A stretch of 21,025 nt of DNA, taken from the NCBI GenBank assembly GCA_902470815.1, contig CABRHS010000021.1, positions 1 through 21,025 on the forward strand, in the 5' to 3' direction. This document shows positions 6,650 to 14,628 of this stretch, piece by piece (the stretch's first letter is position 1; each line of letters starts with the position of its first letter). The position numbers and the translations under genes were made by a program. A model generated the notes under the pieces. That model was not told the DNA's origin. It was given only the letters and a program-made list of their open reading frames with translations, and searched no databases. The stretch is from an uncultured Collinsella sp. (GTDB lineage Bacteria; Actinomycetota; Coriobacteriia; Coriobacteriales; Coriobacteriaceae).

Positions 6650-6721
6650 TTTGAGAGGCTTGCATGCTGCGGGGTTGCGAAGCCGGGCCCGTCGGGGCGC
6701 GGCATTGGGTGGCTCGGGTCC

Positions 6722-7495
6722 CTATGCGGTAACGAACCGCTCGATCTTGTGGTCGTGCTCGTCGCGGGGAACCTGCTCGACCTCCTGCTCGGCGAATGCC
6801 ACGCCCATGAGCAGGCAATCATCGCGAAGCTGCGGCAGATAGCGATCGTAGGTGCCGCGACCGTAGCCCAAGCGGTTGCCCTGCGTGTCGAACGCGACGG
6901 CGGGGACGATGGCGAAGTCGATCTCCGATGGAGGCACCACGGGGAAGCGCGTGTCGTCCTTGGGCGGGACGCTGCCCTTTACGCGCGAGGGGATGAATCG
7001 CCGTGTGGCGCCTGCGCGGGTGCTCGTGAGCGTCTGGTGCTCCTCGGTGACCGCGGGGCCCCAGGCCTTGCGCGGGTCGACGATGAACGGCACGTTGCCG
7101 CCCAGGTAGTTGTTGCAGGAGACGGAGCGCATGCACATGGCGCCGGAGGCGGCGTTGGGGATCATGCACGGGAAGACGATGCGGTAGCCGTAGGCGTACG
7201 CACCGCGGATGAAGCGGTCGAGGTCGACCTCGTAGCGCAGGGCGGCGTAGACGGCGAGGGTCGGCGGCTGCCCGTTCTTGCCCTTGATGCCGCTCGCGCG
7301 CAGCTCCTCGATGAGCTTGTTGCAGATCTCGCGCGATTTGTTGGAGCGCGCGGCGGGGCGAAGCTCCTGGCGCGTCATGAGAGCCGCGCGCCGCACGTCC
7401 CCTTTGCGGTCGAGAATGGCCTGCGCCTCCTCGTCTCGCACGTTCTCGTTCACGGATGCGGCATCGGTCTTTTTCGTTTGCTTTGCGGTAGCCAT
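6722..7495 (-). CDS. 5-formyltetrahydrofolate cyclo-ligase
   Basis: A 257-residue enzyme of the MTHFS family, which uses ATP to convert 5-formyl-THF to 5,10-methenyl-THF and recycles a storage or inhibitory folate. Diagnostic segments are the N-terminal helix with RRAALMTRQEL (35-45), the ATP/Mg site GYGRGTYDRYL (210-220) and the closing VPRDEHDHKIERFVT. It is longer than the usual 180-200 residues because of a charged 34-residue N-terminal extension and extra residues in the middle. The ATG at 7495 is chosen because AGAGGA lies eight bases upstream; upstream in-frame ATGs at 7522 and 7519 precede that site. It is the last gene of a three-gene operon, 33 bp after the glycosylase gene. Gene names for this family vary (mthfs, fau, ygfA), so none is given. 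Confidence 0.93.
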   Translation of the reverse strand: MATAKQTKKTDAASVNENVRDEEAQAILDRKGDVRRAALMTRQELRPAARSNKSREICNKLIEELRASGIKGKNGQPPTLAVYAALRYEVDLDRFIRGAYAYGYRIVFPCMIPNAASGAMCMRSVSCNNYLGGNVPFIVDPRKAWGPAVTEEHQTLTSTRAGATRRFIPSRVKGSVPPKDDTRFPVVPPSEIDFAIVPAVAFDTQGNRLGYGRGTYDRYLPQLRDDCLLMGVAFAEQEVEQVPRDEHDHKIERFVTA

Positions 7496-7528
7496 GGCGC
7501 GTTTCCTCTCAACGTTCATCATTTCATT

Positions 7529-8182
7529 CTACCGCTCGCGCGGTGGCTCATGCGTCGTCGCGGTGCCGAACCCGTGGAGCTCGGTTGCCGCGGGGGCGAG
7601 GGCCCCGACGGCTCGGTAGGCCGCAACCAGATCGTCCAGGCGCATGTGCGCGTTGGCCGGGCTGGTGGAGGGGAGCCCCACGAGCTCGATGCGGCGCGCC
7701 CTGAGCAGGTCCCCGTGAAATCTGCGGCACAGCTGGTTGGCCTTCCCACCGGTTGTGCAAACGGTCCGGATGGGGGCGATATCCAGGATGCGCGTGAGGT
7801 CGTTGGGCACGGGGTTTGCGATGCTCGCGTCGCTCGCCCCCGCGATCTGGCACGAGGCGAGGACATCCCAGAGGGCGATGCCGTTGGCGAGCAGGAAGGC
7901 GCGGCGCTCGTCGTTGTCGACGAGTGACCGGTCCTCCAGTCCGTACATCCGCTCCATCACACGCCAAAAGCGGTTTTGCGGGTGTCCGTAGTAAAAGCCG
8001 ACCTCGCGTGAACGGGGGGAGGGCATCGTGCCCAGTACGAGCACGCGGGAGCGCTCGTCGAAGATCGGGTCGATGGTGTGCGTCACGCGCCCGCCCGCCG
8101 ACGGCCCCGCGGGGCACGGGCGGGCCTGCGCATCGGGCTTCGCGGGTGTTTCTTCGGTGTGGCGATCTTGCGCGGTGCCCAT
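7529..8182 (-). CDS. Hypoxanthine/deoxyinosine-DNA glycosylase (UDG superfamily, family 6)
   Basis: A 217-residue base-excision repair enzyme that by family removes hypoxanthine (deaminated adenine) and perhaps uracil from DNA. Signature segments are HTIDPIFDERSRVLVLGTMP starting at residue 35, SREVGFYYGHPQNRFW (58-73) with the active-site region and Asn70, and the second motif LPSTSPAN (170-177). Residues 1-32 are disordered and Pro/Ala-rich; most relatives begin near the THTIDP segment, so an in-frame GTG at 8086 is an alternative start. I keep the ATG at 8182 because it lies only six bases after the stop of the preceding gene, as in translational coupling, although no strong ribosome binding site is seen. 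The family is firm; exact substrate preference is not. Confidence 0.9.
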   Translation of the reverse strand: MGTAQDRHTEETPAKPDAQARPCPAGPSAGGRVTHTIDPIFDERSRVLVLGTMPSPRSREVGFYYGHPQNRFWRVMERMYGLEDRSLVDNDERRAFLLANGIALWDVLASCQIAGASDASIANPVPNDLTRILDIAPIRTVCTTGGKANQLCRRFHGDLLRARRIELVGLPSTSPANAHMRLDDLVAAYRAVGALAPAATELHGFGTATTHEPPRER

Positions 8183-8188
8183 GGCCGG

Positions 8189-11100
8189 CTACTCGGCGCC
8201 GAGGGCCTCGTCGGTCCCCGCCCCGGGGCCCATGAGCTCCACGATGTTCCAATTGGCCGCGCTCGCCTCGATCGCCTCGCGTCCGGCGAACACGCAGGCG
8301 GGAGCCTCGCGCGCGATGCGCGAGACGTCGGTCGCGAGCGCGCGCAGGGCCTCGGGCGTGGCGTCGAGCATCTGCTGGCGGCGCTCGGCGCGCTGCCCGG
8401 CAGGCGCCTTGCAGAAGTACTCGGCGTTGCGGCGCTTGGTGAGGGCGTAGGGCTTGAGCGGCGCGTCCACGCCGGACGCGCAGCTCACTATAAAGCCCTC
8501 AAACGTGTCCGCATCGGGCTCGAACGCCGCGAGCCAATCGCCGGCGGCCTCGATGCGCGCGAGCGACGGGTCGATGGCCGGGTCGCGATACGTGTAGAAG
8601 CTCGCATGCCTCGGGCTCGGCGACCGGAAGCCGCATCCGTAGGCCCCGCCCTTCACACGGATTTCGTTCCACAGGTAATCATAGGAGAGCGCGTTGGAGG
8701 CGACGCTCCACAACCCGTCGGTCTCGATGTCGAGGGCGCGGGGGTCGCATGCGCGAGCGAGGTAGGTCACGTCGCTCGGAATCACGAAGGCCTCGTGCTT
8801 GTCTTCGGGCCAGGGCACGTAGAGCTCCTTGATGGGCGCGGTGCGGGGACGAAGGCCCAGGTCGCCCGCGGCGGTCCAATAGCGCTGGAAGTCCTCGTCC
8901 GAGCCGGTGAAGCTCGCGATCGCGCCGGTGGAGGTGAAGATGCGGTCCCGCAGGTCGCGTAGGGTCCGGCACAGGTCGTCCTTGCGCTCGTCGAAATGCT
9001 CGAGCAGGTCGCGCAGGAACAGGTAGAAGTCGATGCCGGAGAGCTGCTGGGTGAGCACGGCGGCGGGCGAGACGTAGGACATGGCGCGAGCGAGGGCGGC
9101 GCTGTGGCCGTTCATGAGGAAGCTCTGCTCCATGCCGATGCGCGTCTGTGTGAGGACGTCGCGCATGCGCTCGGTGTCCTCGAACAGGGTCTCGGACCAC
9201 ACCTCGCGCGGAATCGTGGCGAGTGCGTCCATCTTCTCGGAGAGGGCGCCGGCCGAGACGAGCAGGCGCGGGCGCGCGAGCTTCCAGTTGGGCTGGGTGG
9301 CCACCTCGGTGGTGAAGGAGAGGAAACCCAGGTTTGCGGCAACATAGCTGTCGAGCTCGCCGGCGCTCATGTGCTCGGTGGCGAGCTGCTGCATGAGCCG
9401 CGTGAGCACTGTGACGTAGGGGAGCTCGGCAAATGCCAAGTGCGACAGGTCGAAGTACGTGAGCGCATAGGCGAGCTGGTGGGTGGGCAGGTTATGGCGC
9501 AGGCAGGGGATGGGCGTCTGCTTGTTGATGGCGAGCGGGGGCTCGGGCCGGGCCGAGCCGATGTCGCTCACGTGCAGGCGCGGAAGCGTCGCGCGGGACT
9601 CGGGCGCGTCCTCGGCTTCCTGGCGCTCGCGTAGGGCGGCGACGTCATCGACGATGCGCTGGAGCGTGGCGTCGTCCATACGGCCCTTGACCGCGGCGAG
9701 CTCTGCCTCCTCCTCGCGCGCGGCCGCCGCGTCGTCGGCGACGGGAGCGAGCTCCACCAGCGCGCAGTGGTTGCTTTCAAGCACGATCTCGCGCAGCAGA
9801 TCCTCGAAATACGTGCCGTCGAGCTCGCGGTTGAGCTCCTCGTAGATGGGGCCGTACTCGAGTGCGCGCGTGGCGCCCTCGTCCGAGTCGTCGTAGAGCC
9901 AGGTACCGAGCGCGTCGCATGCGATCGCGACGCCGTCGGCGATGCCGAAGTCGCGTTGCCGCAGATCGAACTCCTCGTTGGCCAGGACGGCGGCGAGTCG
10001 CTCGCGCGGGATGCTCTCCCGGGCGAGGCGACGGCACTCGTCTTCGATCACGCGGCGGAATTCGCGTGCGACCTCGGGCTTCGCATTCTGCAGGATGATG
10101 AGCTCGTGCGGCTGCATCTGGTCGCCGGAGGTGTAGCTCACCACGTTGCCGCCCAGGCCGGCGGCGATGATCGCCTTCTTGACGGGCGCCTCGTTTGTGC
10201 CGAGCAGCGCGTCGAACATGACGTCGGCGGCGACCAGGCGCTTTCGGTCGGCGGCATCGCCGATCACGTAGGCCATGCCCACCAGGGCGTTGTCCGGCGT
10301 GGTGGGCATCTCGATGCGCTCATAGTCGCAGGTGAGGGGTTCTTGGCGCACGAGCGGGTTGGGCTCGCCCGAGCCGTCGCGCCCCGTCGCCGCGCCCTCC
10401 GCGCGCGCGGCCTCGAGCGCGGCGATGCGTGCCGCCTCGTCGCGCAGGCGAGGCTCGTCGCCCAGGTAGCGCGCGTCAAGAAACGCGAGCTCGCGCTCGA
10501 TGGTCATATCGCCGTAGAGCACGATGTAGCTGTTGGCCAGGTTGTAATGGCGCGCGTGCGTGTCGAGGAAGTGCTCGTAGGTGAGCTGCGGGATCGCACG
10601 CGGGTCGCCGCCCGACTCGCAGGCGTAGGCCGTGCTGGGGAACAGCGCCCGGTTGACGGCGTCGTCGAGCACGCTCATCGGGTCGGAGAGCGCGCCCTTC
10701 ATCTCGTTGAAGACCACACCGTTGTAGCGCAGGGAACCGTCCTTAAGCGGCGCGCCCTCGGGGACGTCGAGCTCGTAGTGCCAGCCCTCCTGCTCGAAGA
10801 TGGCACGCTGGGTGTAGATGGCGGGGTTGAGCACCGCGTCCATGTACACGTCCATGAGGTTGAGCAGGTCCTGTTCATTGGTGGTGGCAACCGGGTAGAC
10901 GGTCTTGTCCGGGTAGGTCATGGCGTTCAGGAAGGTCTGCATGGAGCTCTTGATGAGGTCCACGAAGGGCTCCTTCACGGGGAACTTGACCGATCCGCAC
11001 AGCACCGAGTGCTCGAGGATGTGGAAGACGCCCGTGTCGTCGGTGGGGGGAGTCTTGAAGCCGATTGAGAAGGCCTTGTTTTCATCATCGCAGGCAAGGT

Positions 11101-11311
11101 AGAGAAGCCGTGCGCCGGAGGCGGCGTGGTGCATCACGTAGGCGTCCGCGTCGAACTCGGGCAGGGCTTTCTTGCTGGTCACGGTGAAGCCTGAGACGGT
11201 CGATCCGAGGGGCAGCGCGGATGCGGCGCGCTCGCGCGCGGACGTGGCTGCGGAACTTGCGGGCTGTTCGCGTTCGACTGCCTTGGCGTGCTGGTCGTTC
11301 TGTGAGGTCAT
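8189..11311 (-). CDS. M16C insulinase-family zinc metallopeptidase (presequence-protease-like)
   Basis: A 1040-residue peptidase of the pitrilysin superfamily, subfamily M16C, which degrades short unfolded peptides inside a closed chamber. The inverted zinc motif HILEH is at 97-101, and the third ligand is E203 in the family signature GVVFNEMKGALSDP (198-211). The size fits the single-chain two-half architecture, with an M16C-associated middle region (roughly 500-750) and an inactive C-terminal half. There is no signal peptide, so it is probably cytoplasmic. The ATG at 11311 has AAAGGAG five bases upstream. The frame stays open for another 219 bases, but that extension runs through the repeat arm at 11473-11499 and is not coding. 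It is the first gene of the operon with the DNA glycosylase and the cyclo-ligase. Confidence 0.95.
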   Translation of the reverse strand: MTSQNDQHAKAVEREQPASSAATSARERAASALPLGSTVSGFTVTSKKALPEFDADAYVMHHAASGARLLYLACDDENKAFSIGFKTPPTDDTGVFHILEHSVLCGSVKFPVKEPFVDLIKSSMQTFLNAMTYPDKTVYPVATTNEQDLLNLMDVYMDAVLNPAIYTQRAIFEQEGWHYELDVPEGAPLKDGSLRYNGVVFNEMKGALSDPMSVLDDAVNRALFPSTAYACESGGDPRAIPQLTYEHFLDTHARHYNLANSYIVLYGDMTIERELAFLDARYLGDEPRLRDEAARIAALEAARAEGAATGRDGSGEPNPLVRQEPLTCDYERIEMPTTPDNALVGMAYVIGDAADRKRLVAADVMFDALLGTNEAPVKKAIIAAGLGGNVVSYTSGDQMQPHELIILQNAKPEVAREFRRVIEDECRRLARESIPRERLAAVLANEEFDLRQRDFGIADGVAIACDALGTWLYDDSDEGATRALEYGPIYEELNRELDGTYFEDLLREIVLESNHCALVELAPVADDAAAAREEEAELAAVKGRMDDATLQRIVDDVAALRERQEAEDAPESRATLPRLHVSDIGSARPEPPLAINKQTPIPCLRHNLPTHQLAYALTYFDLSHLAFAELPYVTVLTRLMQQLATEHMSAGELDSYVAANLGFLSFTTEVATQPNWKLARPRLLVSAGALSEKMDALATIPREVWSETLFEDTERMRDVLTQTRIGMEQSFLMNGHSAALARAMSYVSPAAVLTQQLSGIDFYLFLRDLLEHFDERKDDLCRTLRDLRDRIFTSTGAIASFTGSDEDFQRYWTAAGDLGLRPRTAPIKELYVPWPEDKHEAFVIPSDVTYLARACDPRALDIETDGLWSVASNALSYDYLWNEIRVKGGAYGCGFRSPSPRHASFYTYRDPAIDPSLARIEAAGDWLAAFEPDADTFEGFIVSCASGVDAPLKPYALTKRRNAEYFCKAPAGQRAERRQQMLDATPEALRALATDVSRIAREAPACVFAGREAIEASAANWNIVELMGPGAGTDEALGAE

Positions 11312-11345
11312 GAGGGCTCCTTTGTGGAGGTTGATTGCTTCGCCC

Positions 11346-11356
11346 AGTATACCCAC
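11346..11356 (-). promoter_or_regulatory. -10 region of the M16C peptidase operon
   Basis: On the minus strand GTGGGTATACT (11356..11346) contains a TATACT -10 box about 35 bases before the start codon. No good -35 box is visible. The same 11-mer with one change precedes the M32 peptidase gene at 14397..14387. Confidence 0.5.
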
Positions 11357-11472
11357 TTGCTCCGGGGTGCCTGTCGCCGTGCCGCCGTCGCCGCGGGGTG
11401 TCAAATGGGAGGGTGGCGTGCTCTTGCGGGCCCTATCACGCGCGCGGGGTGCCCCGGGCGGCGCTCGCGGGG

Positions 11473-11604
11473 CAAAGTGCAGCTTTTGGGGAAGGTTTTG
11501 GCGGTTTATGCCTAAGCTCGAAGTTCGCATCCTGCGGTTTTCCTGTGCGGGGTGCGTGCGAATCGAGAAAAAGACGCGAAACCTCCCCCAAAAGCTGCAC
11601 CTTG
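11473..11604. repeat. Inverted-repeat element, copy 2 (27-bp arms, 24 matching)
   Basis: Arms 11473-11499 and 11578-11604 are reverse complements at 24 of 27 positions, with one further G-T wobble. The spacer is 78 bp and the element 132 bp. Both arms carry TGCAGC/GCTGCA where copy 1 has TGTAGC/GCTACA, so the difference is compensated. The bases just inside the right arm (AAAAAGACGC) resemble those of copy 1 (AAAAACACGC). It fills most of the divergent region between the M16C operon and the EamA gene; the 354-bp gap holds nothing else except the promoters. Confidence 0.88.
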
Positions 11605-11665
11605 TCCGCGCGTGGCCCCGCGCTGCGGTATTGTTATCGGAGTTGTCGGGGCAAGGAGGCTTTAT

Positions 11666-12721
11666 ATGGCGAACGAGCAGGCGGAGCCGCGCGAAGGCGC
11701 ATCGAATTCGCGGACGGTCCCCCAGGCACGCGAAGACTCGCGTGAGCGCGTTGGCCTAGCGTCTTCCATCAAGCCGGGCTCCGACGCGGACGCGGCGTCG
11801 CGCGCGAAACGGCGTACCATGCGCGAGCGGCTCAACGACAAGGCGGCTCGCCAGGCGCTCGTTGGCGTGGTTGCGACGTTGCTGGGCGGTTCGTTTTGGG
11901 GTTTTTCGGGCACGTCGGCCAGTTTTTTGTTTGCGAACTATGAGATCGACACCATGTGGCTGATGGCCGTTCGCCAGTTCTGCGCGGGCGCGGCGTTCAT
12001 GGTCGTGGTGCTCCTGTTTGACCGGGTGCGTTTCAAGCAGCTGCTGACCACCCCGCGCGACCTGGTCACGCTGGGCGCGATGGCGGTGTTCGGCGTCTTT
12101 TTCAACCAGCTGTTTTACCTGCTCGCCGTTCGCCTTACCAATGCGGGCACGGCGACGGTTCTGCAGTGCCTCCAGCTCGTGCTCATCATGGCGTTCAGCT
12201 GCGTGCGGCAGCGGCGAGCGCCGCGGAGGCGCGAGATCGCCGGCGTGGTTCTTGCATTTGGCGGCACGTTCTTGATCGCGACCGGCGGCGACCCCACTCG
12301 CCTCGCGATTCCGTTCGACGGCCTCGCCGTTGGGCTGATCGCCGCATTCGGCGCCGCATGCATGACCATCATCCCCGGAAGCATCCTGCCGAAATACGGA
12401 TCCTCGATCGTCACGGGCACCGCGATGTTCGCATCGGGCATCGTTACCTCGTTGTTCGTTCAGCCATGGAACAACGTGCCCACTCTTGATGCTGCGGGCT
12501 GGGGCGCGCTCATCGTGCTGATCTTCGTGGGCTCGTGCCTGGCGTACGCGCTGTACATGCAGGGCGTCAAGGACATCGGCAGCGTGCGCGCGAGCCTGAT
12601 CGGTACGGTCGAGCCGGTTTCCGCCACCGTCACGAGCGCCCTGCTGCTTGGGACCGTCTTTGCCCCTACGGACCTGATCGGGTTCGCCTGCATCATCATT
12701 ATGGTGTTCCTCACCGTGTGA
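11666..12721 (+). CDS. EamA/DMT-family transporter
   Basis: A 351-residue inner-membrane protein of the drug/metabolite transporter superfamily (EamA, RhaT-like), with two five-helix repeats (about 65-205 and 210-348). Typical segments are the first-helix GSFWGFSGTSASFLF and the helix-ending LTNAGTATVLQCLQLV. The second repeat has DIGSVRASLIGTVEPVSATV. Substrate cannot be told; relatives export amino acids or other metabolites. A 60-residue charged, disordered N-terminus precedes the first helix. The ATG at 11666 has a perfect AAGGAGG six bases upstream, while the open frame 5' of it runs through the repeat arm. The protein stops at the very end of the last helix (MVFLTV), so the usual short cytoplasmic tail is missing. 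It appears monocistronic. Confidence 0.93.
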   Translation: MANEQAEPREGASNSRTVPQAREDSRERVGLASSIKPGSDADAASRAKRRTMRERLNDKAARQALVGVVATLLGGSFWGFSGTSASFLFANYEIDTMWLMAVRQFCAGAAFMVVVLLFDRVRFKQLLTTPRDLVTLGAMAVFGVFFNQLFYLLAVRLTNAGTATVLQCLQLVLIMAFSCVRQRRAPRRREIAGVVLAFGGTFLIATGGDPTRLAIPFDGLAVGLIAAFGAACMTIIPGSILPKYGSSIVTGTAMFASGIVTSLFVQPWNNVPTLDAAGWGALIVLIFVGSCLAYALYMQGVKDIGSVRASLIGTVEPVSATVTSALLLGTVFAPTDLIGFACIIIMVFLTV

Positions 12722-12746
12722 CCGGCACTTGGATGTCCTGCACTGG

Positions 12747-12781
12747 AAGCGCCCGGCCCGATTGTTTCGGGCCGGGCGCTT
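12747..12781. terminator. Strong hairpin, probable bidirectional terminator
   Basis: A perfect 15-bp stem (12747-12761 and 12767-12781) with a five-base loop lies between the convergent EamA and M32 genes. It is followed by only a short T-run on the plus strand (CTTTG). It probably ends transcription from both sides. Confidence 0.78.
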
Positions 12782-12824
12782 TGCCATGGTGGGGCCAGGT
12801 GTCGCTTATCGTGCGTTGCGGCGT

Positions 12825-14348
12825 TTAGAGCTGGTACAGGTCCCCGAACTTCTTGGTCAGGTAGTCGCAGAAGAACGTGGCGTCGAACGGCGCGCCGCAC
12901 GCCTCCTCGATGATCTGGGGAGCGTCCTTGCCGCGGCCCCAGCGCCAGACCTTCTCGCCCAGCCATGCGCGTGCGGGCGCCAGGTCGCCGGCGGCGCAGC
13001 ATGCGGCGAGGTCGACGCCGTCACGCTCCATGGCCGGAACGTACTGCGCGTCGTAAGCGGAGCCCAGCGCGTACGTGGGGAAGTACCCGAAGCTGCCGCC
13101 GCTCCAGTGCGTGTCCTGCAGCGCGCCCATGGCGTTGTTGGGAACCTCGAGCCCCAGGTACTTGCGGGTGAGGTCGGCCCACAGGCCGGGCACATCCTTG
13201 GCGGTCGCCTCGCCGGAGAACAGCAGGCGCTCGATCTCGTAGCGGATCATGATGTGCAGCGGGTACGTGAGCTCGTCGGCCTCGGTGCGGATGAGGGACG
13301 GGGTGGCGATGTTCACCGCGCGGTACAGCTCGTCCTCGCCAACGCTGCCGTACACCTCGGGGATGTGCTTGCGCAGCAGGCCGAGCAGCGGGCCCATGAA
13401 TGCGCGCGAGCGGCCCACGGTGTTCTCGAAGAAGCGGCTCTGGCTTTCGTGGATGCCCATGGACGTGCCGCCCTCAAGGCAGGTGCGCGAGTAGGCGGGG
13501 TCGACGCCCAGCTCGTAGATGGCGTGGCCCGCCTCGTGGATGATCGAGTACACGTTGGACATCACGTTGTCCTCGTAGATGTGGGTGGCCACGCGAGCAT
13601 CGCCCACGGCGAAGCCCTCGGAGAAGGGATGCTCGGTGAAGGCTAGGCAGGTGTCGGCGTCGTTCAGGCCCACCAGGCGCATGAGGTCGAACGAGAGCGC
13701 GCGCTGGGTGGCGTACGCGACGTGCGCGGTGAGGAAGGGCGCCTGGGGCTGGACGCCGCGCTCGCCGATGGCGCGGACGAGCGGCACGACCGTCTCGCGC
13801 ACCTGGGCGAAGAAGCGGTCGAAGGCGGCGGAGTCCATGCCGCGCTCGTACTGGTCGAGCCAGACGTCATAGGGGTCGCGCGTGTTGTCCAGATAGGCGG
13901 CCTGGCGCTTGAGCGACTCGACGATGCGGTCGACATAGGGCTCGAAGGAGGCCCAGTCATCGGCCACCTTGGCCTTGTGCCACACGGCGTCCGCCTCGCA
14001 GGTGAGGCGGCTCCACGTCTCCACCTCCTCGGTGGGGAGGGCGAGCGCCTCGCGCTGGTCGCGCGCGAGCGTGCGGATCTGGGCAACGAGTTTGGGGTCG
14101 GTGATGTCGCCGGATGCGACGGCCACCTCGAGTTCGCCCACGAGTGCCACGGCGTCGGGGCCGGTGAGCAGCCCGTGATGCTCGCCCGCGAGGGCCGCCA
14201 TCGCCTCGCCGCGGGCCGCAGCGCCGTTTTGGGGCGCGATGGTGGCGCCGTCGAACTCGGCGATCTTCATGAGGTAGGAGCGGGTCCAGAGCCTGTTTTC
14301 GAGCGTCTCGAGTCGCGCGATGAGCTGGTCGATATCTGCGGTCGGCAT
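12825..14348 (-). CDS. M32-family metallocarboxypeptidase (Taq carboxypeptidase type)
   Basis: A 507-residue zinc carboxypeptidase of family M32, the usual length. It removes C-terminal residues from peptides with broad specificity and is cytoplasmic (no signal peptide). Zinc ligands are in HEAGH (271-275), and the third ligand is Glu301 in the family motif HESQSRFFEN (300-309). The HPF segment (240-242) and the DPYD motif (158-161) are also present. The ATG at 14348 is preceded by AAGGAGG at a four-base spacing. The frame stays open 180 bases upstream through AT-rich promoter DNA, which is not coding. It is a single-gene unit, convergent with the EamA gene and divergent from the amidase gene. 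Confidence 0.96.
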   Translation of the reverse strand: MPTADIDQLIARLETLENRLWTRSYLMKIAEFDGATIAPQNGAAARGEAMAALAGEHHGLLTGPDAVALVGELEVAVASGDITDPKLVAQIRTLARDQREALALPTEEVETWSRLTCEADAVWHKAKVADDWASFEPYVDRIVESLKRQAAYLDNTRDPYDVWLDQYERGMDSAAFDRFFAQVRETVVPLVRAIGERGVQPQAPFLTAHVAYATQRALSFDLMRLVGLNDADTCLAFTEHPFSEGFAVGDARVATHIYEDNVMSNVYSIIHEAGHAIYELGVDPAYSRTCLEGGTSMGIHESQSRFFENTVGRSRAFMGPLLGLLRKHIPEVYGSVGEDELYRAVNIATPSLIRTEADELTYPLHIMIRYEIERLLFSGEATAKDVPGLWADLTRKYLGLEVPNNAMGALQDTHWSGGSFGYFPTYALGSAYDAQYVPAMERDGVDLAACCAAGDLAPARAWLGEKVWRWGRGKDAPQIIEEACGAPFDATFFCDYLTKKFGDLYQL

Positions 14349-14386
14349 GGTGCCTCCTTCATATGAGGGGGATGACATTGCACAGA

Positions 14387-14397
14387 AGTGTACCCAC
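14387..14397 (-). promoter_or_regulatory. -10 region of the M32 peptidase gene
   Basis: GTGGGTACACT on the minus strand (14397..14387) contains a TACACT -10 box 39 bases before the ATG. It matches the sequence before the M16C operon at ten of eleven bases. The -35 is unclear. Confidence 0.45.
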
Positions 14398-14519
14398 TCT
14401 GCCGCGCGCGCGACAGATGGGGCGCTGCTCGCCCGTGCGCGCCGTGGGGCGCGGGCTATGGCCGCATCGGGAGGGGCGGAGGTGTAGCACGTCGTGCCCG
14501 CAGCAACCGCCTTACTTAA

Positions 14520-14591
14520 AATGAACACCTATGTGTGATACGTAAGATAAGAGATAAATTAAATAGAATTGTACCGCTAGTGGACTAGAAT
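14520..14591 (+). promoter_or_regulatory. AT-rich promoter region of the amidase gene
   Basis: A strongly AT-rich block in an otherwise GC-rich sequence ends with TAGAAT (14586-14591), a plausible -10 about 38 bases before the start codon. No well-spaced -35 is seen (TTGTAC at 14569 is too close). Confidence 0.35.
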
Positions 14592-14628
14592 CACATGCCC
14601 GTTGGAACAACCTTCGAAGGGAGCCCAT

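Noticed and set aside
6257..7927. A 556-codon plus-strand frame across the nuclease start, the gap, the cyclo-ligase and the glycosylase
   Set aside because: It crosses three well-supported minus-strand features and an AT-rich promoter, and shows no protein motif.
9767..11068. A 433-codon plus-strand frame inside the M16C peptidase gene
   Set aside because: It is antisense to a clear zinc peptidase with conserved motifs; its composition is typical of a shadow frame.
12719..12746. Possible frameshift truncating the EamA transporter
   Set aside because: The protein ends just after the tenth helix, but neither other frame continues a plausible C-terminal tail and a strong hairpin follows at once, so a natural short end is more likely.
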